Source: Oerskovia turbata (GTDB lineage: Bacteria; Actinomycetota; Actinomycetes; Actinomycetales; Cellulomonadaceae). From it: a stretch of 64,000 bases of DNA. Numbering within the stretch: position 1 is the stretch's first letter; each line of letters begins with the position of its first letter. The notes beneath the pieces are model-generated. The model made no database searches. It was not told the DNA's origin and saw only the letters and a list, made by a program, of their open reading frames with translations. The position numbers and the translations under genes were made by a program. Positions 9,101 through 17,207 of this stretch are shown piece after piece. The DNA lies in the NCBI RefSeq assembly GCF_000718325.1, contig NZ_JOFV01000005.1, forward strand, positions 186,001-250,000. Direction: 5' to 3'.

Positions 9101-9173
9101 GCCCCCATCGTCTAGCGGCCTAGGACGCCGCCCTCTCACGGCGGTAACACGGGTTCAAATCCCGTTGGGGGTA
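9101..9173 (+). tRNA. tRNA-Glu (anticodon CUC), copy 2
   Basis: Identical over all 73 nt to copy 1, which suggests a recent duplication or gene conversion. Unlike copy 1, the next three bases (9174-9176) are CCA, so the 3' end could be genome-encoded. Confidence 0.97.
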
Positions 9174-9186
9174 CCAACGCAGAGCT

Positions 9187-9206
9187 CGATCATCGAAAGA
9201 TGATCG
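9187..9206 (+). terminator. Terminator after tRNA-Glu copy 2
   Basis: An 8-bp perfect stem with a GAAA tetraloop (cgatcatc, gaaa, gatgatcg), followed by atctttcgtcgtct. This is the most AT-rich terminator in the window and ends the tRNA cluster. Confidence 0.7.
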
Positions 9207-9283
9207 ATCTTTCGTCGTCTCCGGGGAGCATCCGGTCGGCGACCCGTCCGACGAGCGGCGGACGAAGGTGCTAGGTTCCTGCG

Positions 9284-9559
9284 ATGTTCATCGACGTGAC
9301 GTGCAGGGTCTGCGGCTGGTCCGACCCGGGCGACCCGGAGGAGCTGTGGCACGGGGGCACTCCCCTCTACACCATCTGTGACTGCTGCGGATCCGAGAGC
9401 GGCGTGCAGGACGTCTCCTGGCGCACCGCACTCCGAGCCCGCAAGGCCTGGGTCGACGCGGGAGCCCCATGGTCCGCACCCGGCGCGCGACCCGCGGACT
9501 GGGACCTGTCGGCCCAGCTCGAGAAGGTCAGGAACCGTCGCGTCCCGACCCCGGGCTGA
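9284..9559 (+). CDS. Small zinc-ribbon-like hypothetical protein
   Basis: A 91-residue protein with two Cys pairs, CRVC (residues 7-10) and CDCC (about 33-36), spaced as in a zinc ribbon, then a Trp-rich C-terminal half (WVDAGAPWS, WDLSAQL). Small proteins of this layout are frequent in actinobacteria, but I know no function for them. The ATG is supported by TAGGTT (9272-9277), which ends 6 nt upstream, with no Shine-Dalgarno. It stands alone between the tRNA cluster and the convergent nitronate monooxygenase, whose stop is 5 nt away. Confidence 0.75.
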   Translation: MFIDVTCRVCGWSDPGDPEELWHGGTPLYTICDCCGSESGVQDVSWRTALRARKAWVDAGAPWSAPGARPADWDLSAQLEKVRNRRVPTPG

Positions 9560-9564
9560 GCCCC

Positions 9565-11034
9565 TCAGGCCGCGTTCGTGGCCGTCGCCCCCTCGTCCAG
9601 GAGCCAGTCGAGCACGTCGCCGGCCGACCACGCGCCGTCGTGCAGGTCGGCGAGCCGTGCTGCACCCGCGACGTCCGCCCCGAGGGTGACGAGGGGGAGC
9701 TCGACGTAGCCGTCCGCACGCGTCTGACCGAGCCCGACGTCGGCCGCGAGCGAGTTGCACAGGCACGACCGGCCCACGGTGTCGTCGGCCCCTCCTCCCT
9801 TGCGCTCGAACATGTGGGCCGGCTCCGCGGGGCAGCGGTAGGTGACCTTGCCGTCGCCCTTCTCGACGGGGGTACGGAGGTAGCCCAGGTCGCACAGCCG
9901 GGGCCGTGCCGCCGCGACGGCCGCGTCCGAGAGGGTGCCCGAGAGCTGGGCGACCTTGAACGGAAAGCCGGTCGGCGACGTGAGCGGCTCGGTACGGACG
10001 TCGAGCGTCCCGGTGCGCAGCCGCGCGAGCACGTCCTCGCGCAGGGCGGGTTCGAGCCCCGAGTCGGTCGAGAGCGCGAAGAGCGTGCCGACCTGGACGC
10101 CCGTGGCACCGGCCTCGCGCGCAGCGGCCAACGCCTCCGGGGTGCCTTGTGCGCCCGCCAGCCAGAACGGCAGCCCGGTCGCGGCGATCTTCGTCAGGTC
10201 GGCCTGGTCGCGTGGGCCGAACACCGGCTGCCCGGCCTCGTCGAGAGTCAGGCGCCCGCGGGGAGGGGCGTTGTGCCCGCCCGCGGGATGCCCTTCGACC
10301 ACGAAGCCGTCGGGCCGGGTGCGGTCCTCGCGCACCAGGTGCTCGGCCAGAGCGTGCGCGGAGACGACGGCGAGGAACGTCGGCCGGGTCACGGGCGGTA
10401 GCGACCCACCGAGGAGCGCGTCGGGGTCGAGGTCGACCGTGTGGTGGCTGCCACCGACCACCGTGACGGGGAACTGGACGGCCTCGTGATCCGCGAGCTG
10501 GTCCAGCAGGTGCGGGATGTCGCGCGGGATACCTGCCCCGGTCACGACGTAGTCCGCCCCGGCGAGCATCGACCCGTAGGCGGCGGCCGGAGCAGCCATC
10601 TGGATCTTCTCGAGGAAGTTGATGCCCACCCGACCGTCGTGCCCCTCTTTGGCGAGCCACACCTCGACGAAGCTCCCCAGGATCATGAGCTCCTGCGCCA
10701 GGCGGGTCTGACGGAGCGCGAGGCGAGGCACGGGGGCGTAGGGCTGGCCCTCGCCGCGCCCCTCAGGGCGGAAGTACCGCGAGAGCACTCGCTGGGCGAA
10801 GCGGGGCACCGGGAAGGCGTCGAGCGCCCTGCGGACCGCGCCGTCACGGTCGCCGTTCTGCAGCCTGCGCGCCAGGACGAGGTCCAGCGCGGTCCCGGAG
10901 ACCAGGCCGAGCTGCCCGGTGCGTGCGACGGCCGACGCGAGTCGCCAGGACGAGACCGCCATCCCCATCCCGCCCTGGATCACACGAGGAAGGGGCGGGA
11001 ACGATGCGGGGACGGGCAGGGACAGCGTGGTCAC
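9565..11034 (-). CDS. Nitronate monooxygenase family (PfaD-like) flavoprotein
   Basis: A 489-residue FMN-binding TIM-barrel protein of the 2-nitropropane dioxygenase group. It opens with VIQGGMGMAVSSWRLA, the phosphate/FMN region is GATGVQVGTLFALS, and a central GHPAGGH is present. It is longer than plain nitronate monooxygenases (about 330-360) because of a C-terminal part with a Cys cluster (CDLG, YRCPAEP, CLCNSL). That size and layout resemble the PfaD-type enoyl reductases of polyunsaturated fatty acid and polyketide pathways, but no synthase genes are nearby. The GTG at 11034 has a weak gaaggg ribosome site. The physiological substrate is open. Confidence 0.78.
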   Translation of the reverse strand: MTTLSLPVPASFPPLPRVIQGGMGMAVSSWRLASAVARTGQLGLVSGTALDLVLARRLQNGDRDGAVRRALDAFPVPRFAQRVLSRYFRPEGRGEGQPYAPVPRLALRQTRLAQELMILGSFVEVWLAKEGHDGRVGINFLEKIQMAAPAAAYGSMLAGADYVVTGAGIPRDIPHLLDQLADHEAVQFPVTVVGGSHHTVDLDPDALLGGSLPPVTRPTFLAVVSAHALAEHLVREDRTRPDGFVVEGHPAGGHNAPPRGRLTLDEAGQPVFGPRDQADLTKIAATGLPFWLAGAQGTPEALAAAREAGATGVQVGTLFALSTDSGLEPALREDVLARLRTGTLDVRTEPLTSPTGFPFKVAQLSGTLSDAAVAAARPRLCDLGYLRTPVEKGDGKVTYRCPAEPAHMFERKGGGADDTVGRSCLCNSLAADVGLGQTRADGYVELPLVTLGADVAGAARLADLHDGAWSAGDVLDWLLDEGATATNAA

Positions 11035-11223
11035 AGGTGGACCCTTCTCAGGCCTGGGGGCGGGTGGTTACTGCACCGTAGGTTGGAGTCCTGAGTCGAG
11101 AACAGGGTCGAAGGGCCCGAACCGGGCAGAGATGTCCCGGCGCTCTGCTTTCGGCCCCGGGCCGGAGGGGCTGGTGCAGGGCAGGCCGAGGTGCCCCACG
11201 GACCGGTAGGCCTGGCTGACGCG

Positions 11224-12306
11224 TCAGGCGGGCGGGGGTGGGACGGGCGGGGTCGCCGACGGCGGGCCCGAGGGATCCTCGGGTCGCGACCACGGGTCCG
11301 TGGCCTGCCAGCCGCTCTGCGGGTCCCACGGCGTGACGGGTACGAACCGGCCGCGGTCGTCGTCGGAGACCTCCCACGCCGGGCCGTCGGACTCGCCGTC
11401 GGTCCCGTCGTCGAGGCGGTCGTCGAACTGGTTCGGCCGGGCCGTCCCGTCGATCGCAGGGGTCGGCGGCGCGGGAGCCATGACCGGGCGGTCGGAGCCG
11501 CCCAACCGGGGGGAGCTGCCGCGGGGCGCGACGAACAGGTGACCCTGCCCGCCCGCCTGGGCCGAGCGGACGGCGATGGGCTGTGTCGCGGCGGCTGACA
11601 GGTCGCTCTCGGGCCCGTCGCTCGTCGGTGCCCAGCTCAACCGGCCCGGGACGGGGGTCGGCGCCTGCCGCGACGTCGCGAACGGGGCCTGCGCGGGCTG
11701 TGCCGGGGGCGGGGGAGTCGCACCTCCCGCGGGAGCGCCGCCCTGCGGCTGCTGGCCCCACGGCCCGCCGCGTCCGCCGGGGATGAAGATGGTGTCGCAC
11801 AGCTTCCGGTACGTGGCGTCCGGGTTGGCGACCCAGTTGATGCGGCTCATGGCCTGGTCCTGCCCGGCGGACTCGAGGATGAACTGGCCGTAGCCGAGGA
11901 TCCGCCCGAGGATCGAGCGGCTGTAGCTCATGTCGGTGACCTTGCCGAGGGGCATCATCGCGACCTTGTGGGTCACGAGGCCGAACATCAGGAGCATGCG
12001 CTTGTCGGTCGCGACGAACCACTCGTTGCGCCAGTCGAGGACCTTCCACAGCAGCCGCAGCGCGACGAGCCCCCAGGCCCACCAGAGCAGCAGCGAGCCC
12101 TCGCCCACGGCCGGACCGAGGACGCTGACGAGCCAGGCGACGAGCAGGAACGCGGCGAACGTCGTGGCGACGGGCTCGGCGAGCTTGCCCCAGTGGGCCC
12201 GCGTCGCCAGCACGACGCGCTCGCCGGGCAGGATGTAGCGCCGCAGGTGGCGCGCGCTCAGGCGCGGCGCGGACTCGTACGCCGGTGCGGGGAGGTCCTG
12301 CGCCAT
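11224..12306 (-). CDS. Membrane protein with bacterial PH domain
   Basis: A 360-residue protein. Two membrane helices (about residues 48-65 and 72-90) follow a cytoplasmic N-terminus. Next comes a bPH2/DUF304 pleckstrin-like domain (about 92-170; NEWFVATDKRMLLMFGLV), then a 170-residue Pro/Gly/Ser-rich tail without recognisable domains. The function of this family is unknown; such proteins are thought to sit at the membrane surface. It starts 7 nt after the stop of the small membrane gene upstream, so they form one operon, a pairing often seen in Micrococcales. Confidence 0.8.
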   Translation of the reverse strand: MAQDLPAPAYESAPRLSARHLRRYILPGERVVLATRAHWGKLAEPVATTFAAFLLVAWLVSVLGPAVGEGSLLLWWAWGLVALRLLWKVLDWRNEWFVATDKRMLLMFGLVTHKVAMMPLGKVTDMSYSRSILGRILGYGQFILESAGQDQAMSRINWVANPDATYRKLCDTIFIPGGRGGPWGQQPQGGAPAGGATPPPPAQPAQAPFATSRQAPTPVPGRLSWAPTSDGPESDLSAAATQPIAVRSAQAGGQGHLFVAPRGSSPRLGGSDRPVMAPAPPTPAIDGTARPNQFDDRLDDGTDGESDGPAWEVSDDDRGRFVPVTPWDPQSGWQATDPWSRPEDPSGPPSATPPVPPPPA

Positions 12307-12313
12307 GGTGCGC

Positions 12314-12481
12314 CTACTTCATGAGCGACTGGACGAACTGCCCGAAGCTCTGGAAGGCACCCAGGATGACGTCCCAGATCGCCTGGACGATGTCTGCCGC
12401 GCGGTCAGGGCTCTGGACGACCGCGTACAGCAGGAAGACGATGACGACCCACATCAGGATGGTCTTGGCCTTGCCGGGCAT
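12314..12481 (-). CDS. Small single-helix membrane protein
   Basis: A 55-residue protein with one hydrophobic helix (about residues 6-22, AKTILMWVVIVFLLYAV) and an amphipathic C-terminal half. The ATG at 12481 is chosen over an upstream start because a GAGGA ribosome site lies just before it. It is the first gene of an operon with the PH-domain protein. Similar 50-60 residue proteins are widespread in actinobacteria without known function; a partner role for the PH-domain protein is inference. Confidence 0.75.
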   Translation of the reverse strand: MPGKAKTILMWVVIVFLLYAVVQSPDRAADIVQAIWDVILGAFQSFGQFVQSLMK

Positions 12482-12676
12482 CGTGTGGTCCTCACGTCGT
12501 CGATCGGGGCGGTTCTCGGCTCTGCCCGCCATGGTGGAGCGAACAGGCGGAGCGCCGTCGGAGGCGCGCCGGGGCCGAGTCTAGCGTTTCGCCCGAATCG
12601 GTCGTGGGTCCCGTGTCCGGACATGGCGGGGCAAGGCCGTGGCGCCACCGGTGTGGGTCAGGGCGTGGCCGGGCGC

Positions 12677-12732
12677 CGTATGACCGTGGGGGGGGCGGGC
12701 GCCTCGCGGCGCCCGCCCCCCACGGTCATACG
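12677..12732. terminator. Strong hairpin terminator of ndgR
   Basis: A stem of about 25 bp (CGTATGACCGT plus G-run and CGGGCGCC, pairing with its complement) closes on a TCGC loop. The only flaw is a G8 run facing a C6 run. It lies 12 nt after the ndgR stop on the minus strand and also separates it from the small membrane gene. Nothing else is seen in 12533-12744. Confidence 0.75.
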
Positions 12733-12744
12733 GTCGATGGACGG

Positions 12745-13464
12745 CTACTCCCCGGCGCGGCGCAGGACCTCGGTCAGGCGGTTGGCCGCAGCGACGACCG
12801 AGCCGGAGTGCAGGCGGCCGGGCTGGCGCGTGAGGCGCTCGACCGGCCCGGAGATCGAGACGGCGGCGACGATGCGCCCCGACGGGCCGCGCACGGGCGC
12901 CGACACCGAGGCGACCCCGAGCTCGCGCTCCGAGACGGACTGGGCCCAGCCGCGCCGTCGGACACCCGAGAGGATCGTGGCCGTGAAGACGGCCTCGCGC
13001 AGGCCGCGGTGCAGGCGGTCCGGCTCCTCCCAGGCGAGCAGCACCTGGGCCGCGGAGCCCGCGCCCATGGTGAGCGTCGCGCCCACGGGGATGGAGTCTC
13101 GCAGGCCGACAGGACGCTCGGCCGCGGCGACGCAGATGCGATGATCGCCCTGGCGGCGGTAGAGCTGGGCGCTCTCGCCGGTGTGGTCGCGCAGGGCCGT
13201 GAGAACGGGGTTCGCCGCGGCGAGCAGGCGGTCCTCGCCGGCTGCCGTCGCGAGCTCGTTCAGGCGCGGACCGAGGACGAAACGACCCTGCATGTCGCGG
13301 GCCACCATGCGGTGGTGCTCGAGCGCGACTGCGAGGCGATGAGCCGTCGGACGGGCGAGTCCGGTGGCGGTGACGAGCTGGGCCAAGGTGGCTGGTCCGG
13401 ACTCCAGGGCGCCCAGAACGGACGCCGCCTTGTCCAGCACGCCGACTCCGCTAGAATTGTCCAT
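12745..13464 (-). CDS. ndgR: IclR-family regulator NdgR/LtbR of leucine biosynthesis
   Basis: A 239-residue IclR-type regulator with an N-terminal winged HTH (about residues 8-60; TLAQLVTATGLARPTAHRLA) and the IclR effector domain. In Streptomyces (NdgR) and Corynebacterium (LtbR) the orthologue sits divergently next to leuCD and controls leucine and related amino-acid genes. Position, size and orientation match here. On the minus strand CAATAT ends 6 nt before the ATG, so the mRNA is probably leaderless. The 165-nt gap to leuC should hold its operator. I see no obvious long palindrome there. Confidence 0.92.
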   Translation of the reverse strand: MDNSSGVGVLDKAASVLGALESGPATLAQLVTATGLARPTAHRLAVALEHHRMVARDMQGRFVLGPRLNELATAAGEDRLLAAANPVLTALRDHTGESAQLYRRQGDHRICVAAAERPVGLRDSIPVGATLTMGAGSAAQVLLAWEEPDRLHRGLREAVFTATILSGVRRRGWAQSVSERELGVASVSAPVRGPSGRIVAAVSISGPVERLTRQPGRLHSGSVVAAANRLTEVLRRAGE

Positions 13465-13629
13465 AGGTCGATATTGACGTCTCGCACAGTGAGATGCAAG
13501 TCAGCGGGTGTCGTGTCGACGACGGACCGGGAGATTCAGCCCGGTCCACGACCGAGATGTACCCCCCGATCGTCGCCCACGGCCCCCGCGTGAGCGACCA
13601 CCGCAGGACACAGGTAGGAGAGAACCAAC

Positions 13630-15111
13630 ATGGCCGGCACGCTGGCGGAGAAGGTCTGGGACGCGCACCTGGTGCGACGAGGCACCGACGGGTCGCCCGA
13701 CCTCCTCTACATCGATCTGCACCTCATCCACGAGGTCACCAGTCCGCAGGCCTTCGAGGGCCTGCGCCTCGCCGGCAGGCAGGTGCGCCGTCCCGACCTC
13801 ACGATCGCGACCGAGGACCACAACACCCCCACGCTCGACATCGACCTGCCGATCGCGGACCTCACGAGCCGCACCCAGATCGACACGCTGCGCAACAACG
13901 CCAAGGAGTTCGGCGTGCGCATCCACTCGCTCGGCGACGCGGACCAGGGCATCGTCCACCAGGTCGGCCCGCAGCTCGGGCTCACCATGCCCGGCCTCAC
14001 CGTCGTGTGCGGCGACTCCCACACCTCGACGCACGGTGCGTTCGGGGCCCTCGCATTCGGCATCGGCACCTCCGAGGTCGAGCACGTGCTCGCGACCCAG
14101 ACCCTCCCGCTCGCGCCCTTCAAGACCATGGCCATCACGGTCGACGGCGAGCTGCCCCCGGGGGCGACGTCCAAGGACATCATCCTCGCGATCATCGCGA
14201 AGATCGGCACCGGCGGCGGCCAGGGCTACGTCCTGGAGTACCGCGGCGAGGCCATCCGCAAGCTGACCATGGAAGCCCGCATGACGGTCTGCAACATGTC
14301 GATCGAGGCAGGCGCGCGCGCCGGCATGATCGCACCCGACGAGACCACGTTCGAATACCTCAAGGGCCGCCCGCACGCGCCCGAGGGTGCCGACTGGGAC
14401 GCCGCCGTCGAGTACTGGAAGACGCTCCGGTCCGACGACGACGCCACGTTCGACGCGGAGGTCGTCCTCGAGGCGGCCGACCTCGAACCGTTCATCACGT
14501 GGGGCACCAACCCCGGCCAGGGCCTGCCTCTGTCCGCGAACGTCCCCGTCCCCTCGGAGATCGCCGACGAGAACGAGCGCGTCGCCGCCGAGCGTGCGAT
14601 CGAGTACATGGGCCTGACCCCGGGCGCGCCGCTGCGCGACATCGCGATCGACACGGTCTTCATCGGCTCGTGCACCAACGGCCGCATCGAGGACCTGCGC
14701 TCGGTCGCCAAGGTCGTCCAGGGCAAGAAGAAGGCCGACTCGCTGCGCGTCCTCGTCGTGCCCGCCTCGGCGCGCGTGCGGCTCCAGGCCGAGGCCGAGG
14801 GGCTCGACAAGATCTTCCTCGACTTCGGCGCCGAGTGGCGCAACGCAGGCTGCTCCATGTGCCTGGGCATGAACCCCGACCAGCTCGCTCCCGGCGAGCG
14901 CTCGGCCTCCACGTCCAACCGCAACTTCGAGGGTCGCCAGGGCAAGGGCGGGCGCACCCACCTCGTGTCGCCGCTCGTCGCGGCCGCGACCGCCATCCGC
15001 GGGACCCTGTCCTCGCTGGCGGACCTGGACCTGCCCGCCGACGTCGACATCACGTCGTTCGACGGCACCCCCCTCGCGCCGCTCGACCCGCGCGTCCCGC
15101 TGCAGGTCTGA
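13630..15111 (+). CDS. leuC: 3-isopropylmalate dehydratase large subunit
   Basis: A 493-residue aconitase-superfamily subunit that isomerises 2- to 3-isopropylmalate in leucine synthesis, together with LeuD. The three [4Fe-4S] cysteines are visible in [20 protein letters not shown] and GCSMCLGMN. Length is typical. The ATG has an AGGAG ribosome site 9 nt upstream (13616-13620). It is transcribed with leuD (42-nt gap) and divergent from its likely regulator ndgR. Confidence 0.98.
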   Translation: MAGTLAEKVWDAHLVRRGTDGSPDLLYIDLHLIHEVTSPQAFEGLRLAGRQVRRPDLTIATEDHNTPTLDIDLPIADLTSRTQIDTLRNNAKEFGVRIHSLGDADQGIVHQVGPQLGLTMPGLTVVCGDSHTSTHGAFGALAFGIGTSEVEHVLATQTLPLAPFKTMAITVDGELPPGATSKDIILAIIAKIGTGGGQGYVLEYRGEAIRKLTMEARMTVCNMSIEAGARAGMIAPDETTFEYLKGRPHAPEGADWDAAVEYWKTLRSDDDATFDAEVVLEAADLEPFITWGTNPGQGLPLSANVPVPSEIADENERVAAERAIEYMGLTPGAPLRDIAIDTVFIGSCTNGRIEDLRSVAKVVQGKKKADSLRVLVVPASARVRLQAEAEGLDKIFLDFGAEWRNAGCSMCLGMNPDQLAPGERSASTSNRNFEGRQGKGGRTHLVSPLVAAATAIRGTLSSLADLDLPADVDITSFDGTPLAPLDPRVPLQV

Positions 15112-15153
15112 CACCGGCCCCCTGACGACACTCATCGAGGAAGCAGAAGCATC

Positions 15154-15792
15154 ATGGAGAAGTTCACCACCCACACCGGTGTCGGTGTCCCGCTGCGCCG
15201 CAGCAACGTCGACACGGACCAGATCATCCCCGCCGTCTACCTCAAGCGCGTGACGCGCACGGGCTTCGAGGACGCGCTGTTCGCGGCGTGGCGCGGCGAC
15301 CCCGCGTTCGTCCTGAACCAGCCCGCGTACACGTCGGGCTCCGTGCTGGTCGCAGGCCCCGACTTCGGCACCGGCTCGTCGCGCGAGCACGCCGTGTGGG
15401 CCCTCAAGGACTACGGCTTCAAGGTCGTCCTGGCCTCGCGCTTCGCGGACATCTTCCGCGGCAACTCGGGCAAGCAGGGCCTCGTCGCGGGCATCGTCGC
15501 GCAGGAGGACATCGAGCTGCTGTGGAAGGTCCTCGAGACCAAGCCCGGCACCGAGGTCACGGTCGACCTGGTCGAGCGCACCGCCACGGCCGACGACGTC
15601 GTGGTCCGCTTCCAGATCGACGACTACACGCGCTGGCGCCTCATGGAGGGCCTCGACGACATCGGCCTGACCCTCCAGCACGAGGGCGACATCACGGCGT
15701 TCGAGCAGACGCGCGCGTCGTGGCGCCCCAGGACGCTGCCGGCGAAGCACCTGCCGACGGTCGAGATCGAGGCAGCGCGCCCGTCCGCGTGA
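15154..15792 (+). CDS. leuD: 3-isopropylmalate dehydratase small subunit
   Basis: A 212-residue partner of LeuC forming the swivelling domain of the dehydratase. It starts [24 protein letters not shown] and has the conserved [13 protein letters not shown] and [14 protein letters not shown] segments. The ATG follows a GAGGAAGCAG ribosome site. It is the second gene of the leuCD operon and is closed by a strong hairpin 20 nt after the stop. In many actinobacteria hup and murA come next; here a 13.6-kb accessory block intervenes. Confidence 0.98.
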   Translation: MEKFTTHTGVGVPLRRSNVDTDQIIPAVYLKRVTRTGFEDALFAAWRGDPAFVLNQPAYTSGSVLVAGPDFGTGSSREHAVWALKDYGFKVVLASRFADIFRGNSGKQGLVAGIVAQEDIELLWKVLETKPGTEVTVDLVERTATADDVVVRFQIDDYTRWRLMEGLDDIGLTLQHEGDITAFEQTRASWRPRTLPAKHLPTVEIEAARPSA

Positions 15793-15812
15793 CGCCCGTC
15801 TGAGCCCGGCCC

Positions 15813-15852
15813 GACGGCGCCGCTCCCCCGGGTAGGGGAGCGGCGCCGTCGG
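15813..15852 (+). terminator. leuCD terminator
   Basis: A perfect 17-bp stem (15813-15829 with 15836-15852) with a 6-nt loop lies 20 nt after the leuD stop. It separates the leu operon from the 22-bp repeat array that starts 27 nt later. Confidence 0.8.
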
Positions 15853-15879
15853 CGTGTGCGGGCCCGCGCGCCGGTGCGC

Positions 15880-16227
15880 GCCGAGGGTGACGGACGCGCC
15901 CGCCGAGGGTGACGGACGCGCCCGCCGAGGGTGACGGACGCGCCCGCCGAGGGTGACGCGGTGGCCCGCCGAGGGTGACGCGGACTGCTGCCGAAGGTGA
16001 CGTGCTGGTGCGTCGAGGGTGACGGACACGCGACCTGAGGGTGACGTGTACCCGTGCTGACGTGGATCGCCGGAGGGCCGGGCCGCCACTGCGGCCGTGC
16101 GCGGGTCACCGCCGACGGTCAGGACGGTCACCCTCAGCAGACGTCTCGGTCACCCTCGGCAGGCGCCTACGTCACCCTCGACCAGGGGTTTGGTCACCCT
16201 CGGCGGGCCACCGCGTCACCCTCGGCG
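15880..16227. repeat. 22-bp-period repeat array A (8 forward, 6 inverted units)
   Basis: The core GAGGGTGAC, usually within GCCGAGGGTGACG, occurs at 15883, 15905, 15927, 15949, 15971, 15993 (one mismatch), 16015 and 16037, exactly 22 bp apart. After a 59-bp centre the reverse complement GTCACCCTC occurs at 16105 (diverged), 16127, 16149, 16171, 16193 and 16215, again exactly 22 bp apart. The 10-bp spacers vary, except that the first three units are near-identical 22-mers. The array fills almost all of the 447-bp gap between leuD and the convergent oxidoreductase gene. Because 22 is not a multiple of 3, it is not coding. Confidence 0.93.
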
Positions 16228-16239
16228 TGCGGCTCTCGT

Positions 16240-17079
16240 TCAGGGGCGCGGCGGGCCCTGGCGGATCCTTGCGAGCTGCGACGCTGCCGTCACCTTCGTC
16301 GGGTCCCAGCCGGCCTCGAGCCACCAGGTCGCGCCCGCCGCCTCGAGCGCCCGCGCGTCCTCGGCGGCAGCGTCGAGGTCGGTCGCGAAGTCGCGCTGCA
16401 CGACGAGCTCGAACGGCCCGGCGCCCGGGTCGCGATGCTCGGCGACCCAGCTCGCGACCTCGCGCACGTCGTCGGGCGTGAGCGGGTCCATGCCGCGGTC
16501 GCCGCGGAGCTGGACGGTCACCCCGTCCCAGCGCACCGCGCGGCTCATCGACCTCTCGCTCGGGAAGACCCCCACGGGCCACACCGGGATGCGCCCGTTG
16601 ACGGGCTGCGGTGAGATCGTCATCTCGCCGGTCGAGATGTGCTTCCCGTCGAACGAGAACGCCTCACCGGACCAGGAACGCTCGAGAAAGGCCAGGACGT
16701 CGTCGAGCAGCTCGGCCCGCTCACGCAGCGACGTGAGCTGACCGGGAACGGCGCTGAAGCCGGCGTCGTCGAGCACCCCGACCCCCGCCGGCAGGACCAG
16801 CCGACCGCCCGACAGGTGGTCGACCGTCAGCGCCTGACGCGCGAGCTCCCACGGCCGCCTGCGTGGCAGCGCGAACACGAGCGCGCCGAGCGTCACGCGC
16901 TCGGTCTGGACGGCCGCCGCGGCGAGGATGCCCCACGGGTCGTACCCCTCCATGCCGGGCAGGCTGATGCCGTCCCACGTGAAGTAGCCGTCCCAGCCGT
17001 GCTCTTCGGCCTCGCGGGCCATCGTGACCAGCTCCGACGCGGAACCGAAGCTCCCGACGAACCCGAACTGCAAGCCCAT
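16240..17079 (-). CDS. LLM-class F420-dependent oxidoreductase
   Basis: A 279-residue luciferase-like TIM barrel. Actinobacterial members of this size usually bind coenzyme F420 or FMN and transfer hydride to or from small molecules. It starts MGLQFGFVGSFGSASELV, with the typical AREAEEHGWDGYFTWDG and VTLGALVFALPRRRP segments. The ATG at 17079 has a perfect AGGAGGA ribosome site. Its stop lies 13 nt from repeat array A. It is probably a single-gene unit. The substrate is unknown, and cofactor choice is inferred from the family. Confidence 0.85.
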   Translation of the reverse strand: MGLQFGFVGSFGSASELVTMAREAEEHGWDGYFTWDGISLPGMEGYDPWGILAAAAVQTERVTLGALVFALPRRRPWELARQALTVDHLSGGRLVLPAGVGVLDDAGFSAVPGQLTSLRERAELLDDVLAFLERSWSGEAFSFDGKHISTGEMTISPQPVNGRIPVWPVGVFPSERSMSRAVRWDGVTVQLRGDRGMDPLTPDDVREVASWVAEHRDPGAGPFELVVQRDFATDLDAAAEDARALEAAGATWWLEAGWDPTKVTAASQLARIRQGPPRP

Positions 17080-17153
17080 GACGTCCTCCTGCGAACCCTC
17101 GGCGGTCCTTCCACGGTAGGGGCGGCCACCCACACGCGCCCCGAGAACGAGGA

Positions 17154-17185
17154 CGGGCGGGCTCCCGGAACCAGGAGCCCGCCCG
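17154..17185 (-). terminator. Terminator of the DUF808 gene
   Basis: A perfect 12-bp stem (17154-17165 with 17174-17185) with an 8-nt loop lies 22 nt after the DUF808 stop on the minus strand. Confidence 0.72.
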
Positions 17186-17207
17186 CAGCGCCCTGCGAGG
17201 GCGAGGA

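Noticed and set aside
9027..9206. Integration site or remnant of an integrative element at the tRNA-Glu genes
   Set aside because: No integrase, no partial tRNA 3' copies and no flanking direct repeats beyond the full duplicate gene.
13501..16131. An 876-codon minus-strand open frame across leuC, leuD and array A
   Set aside because: It lies antisense to the certain leuCD genes; the repeated peptide at its start only reflects the 22-bp DNA repeat read in three frames.
15880..16227. CRISPR array
   Set aside because: Conserved cores (about 13 bp) and spacers (about 10 bp) are far too short, half of the units are inverted, and no cas genes are near.
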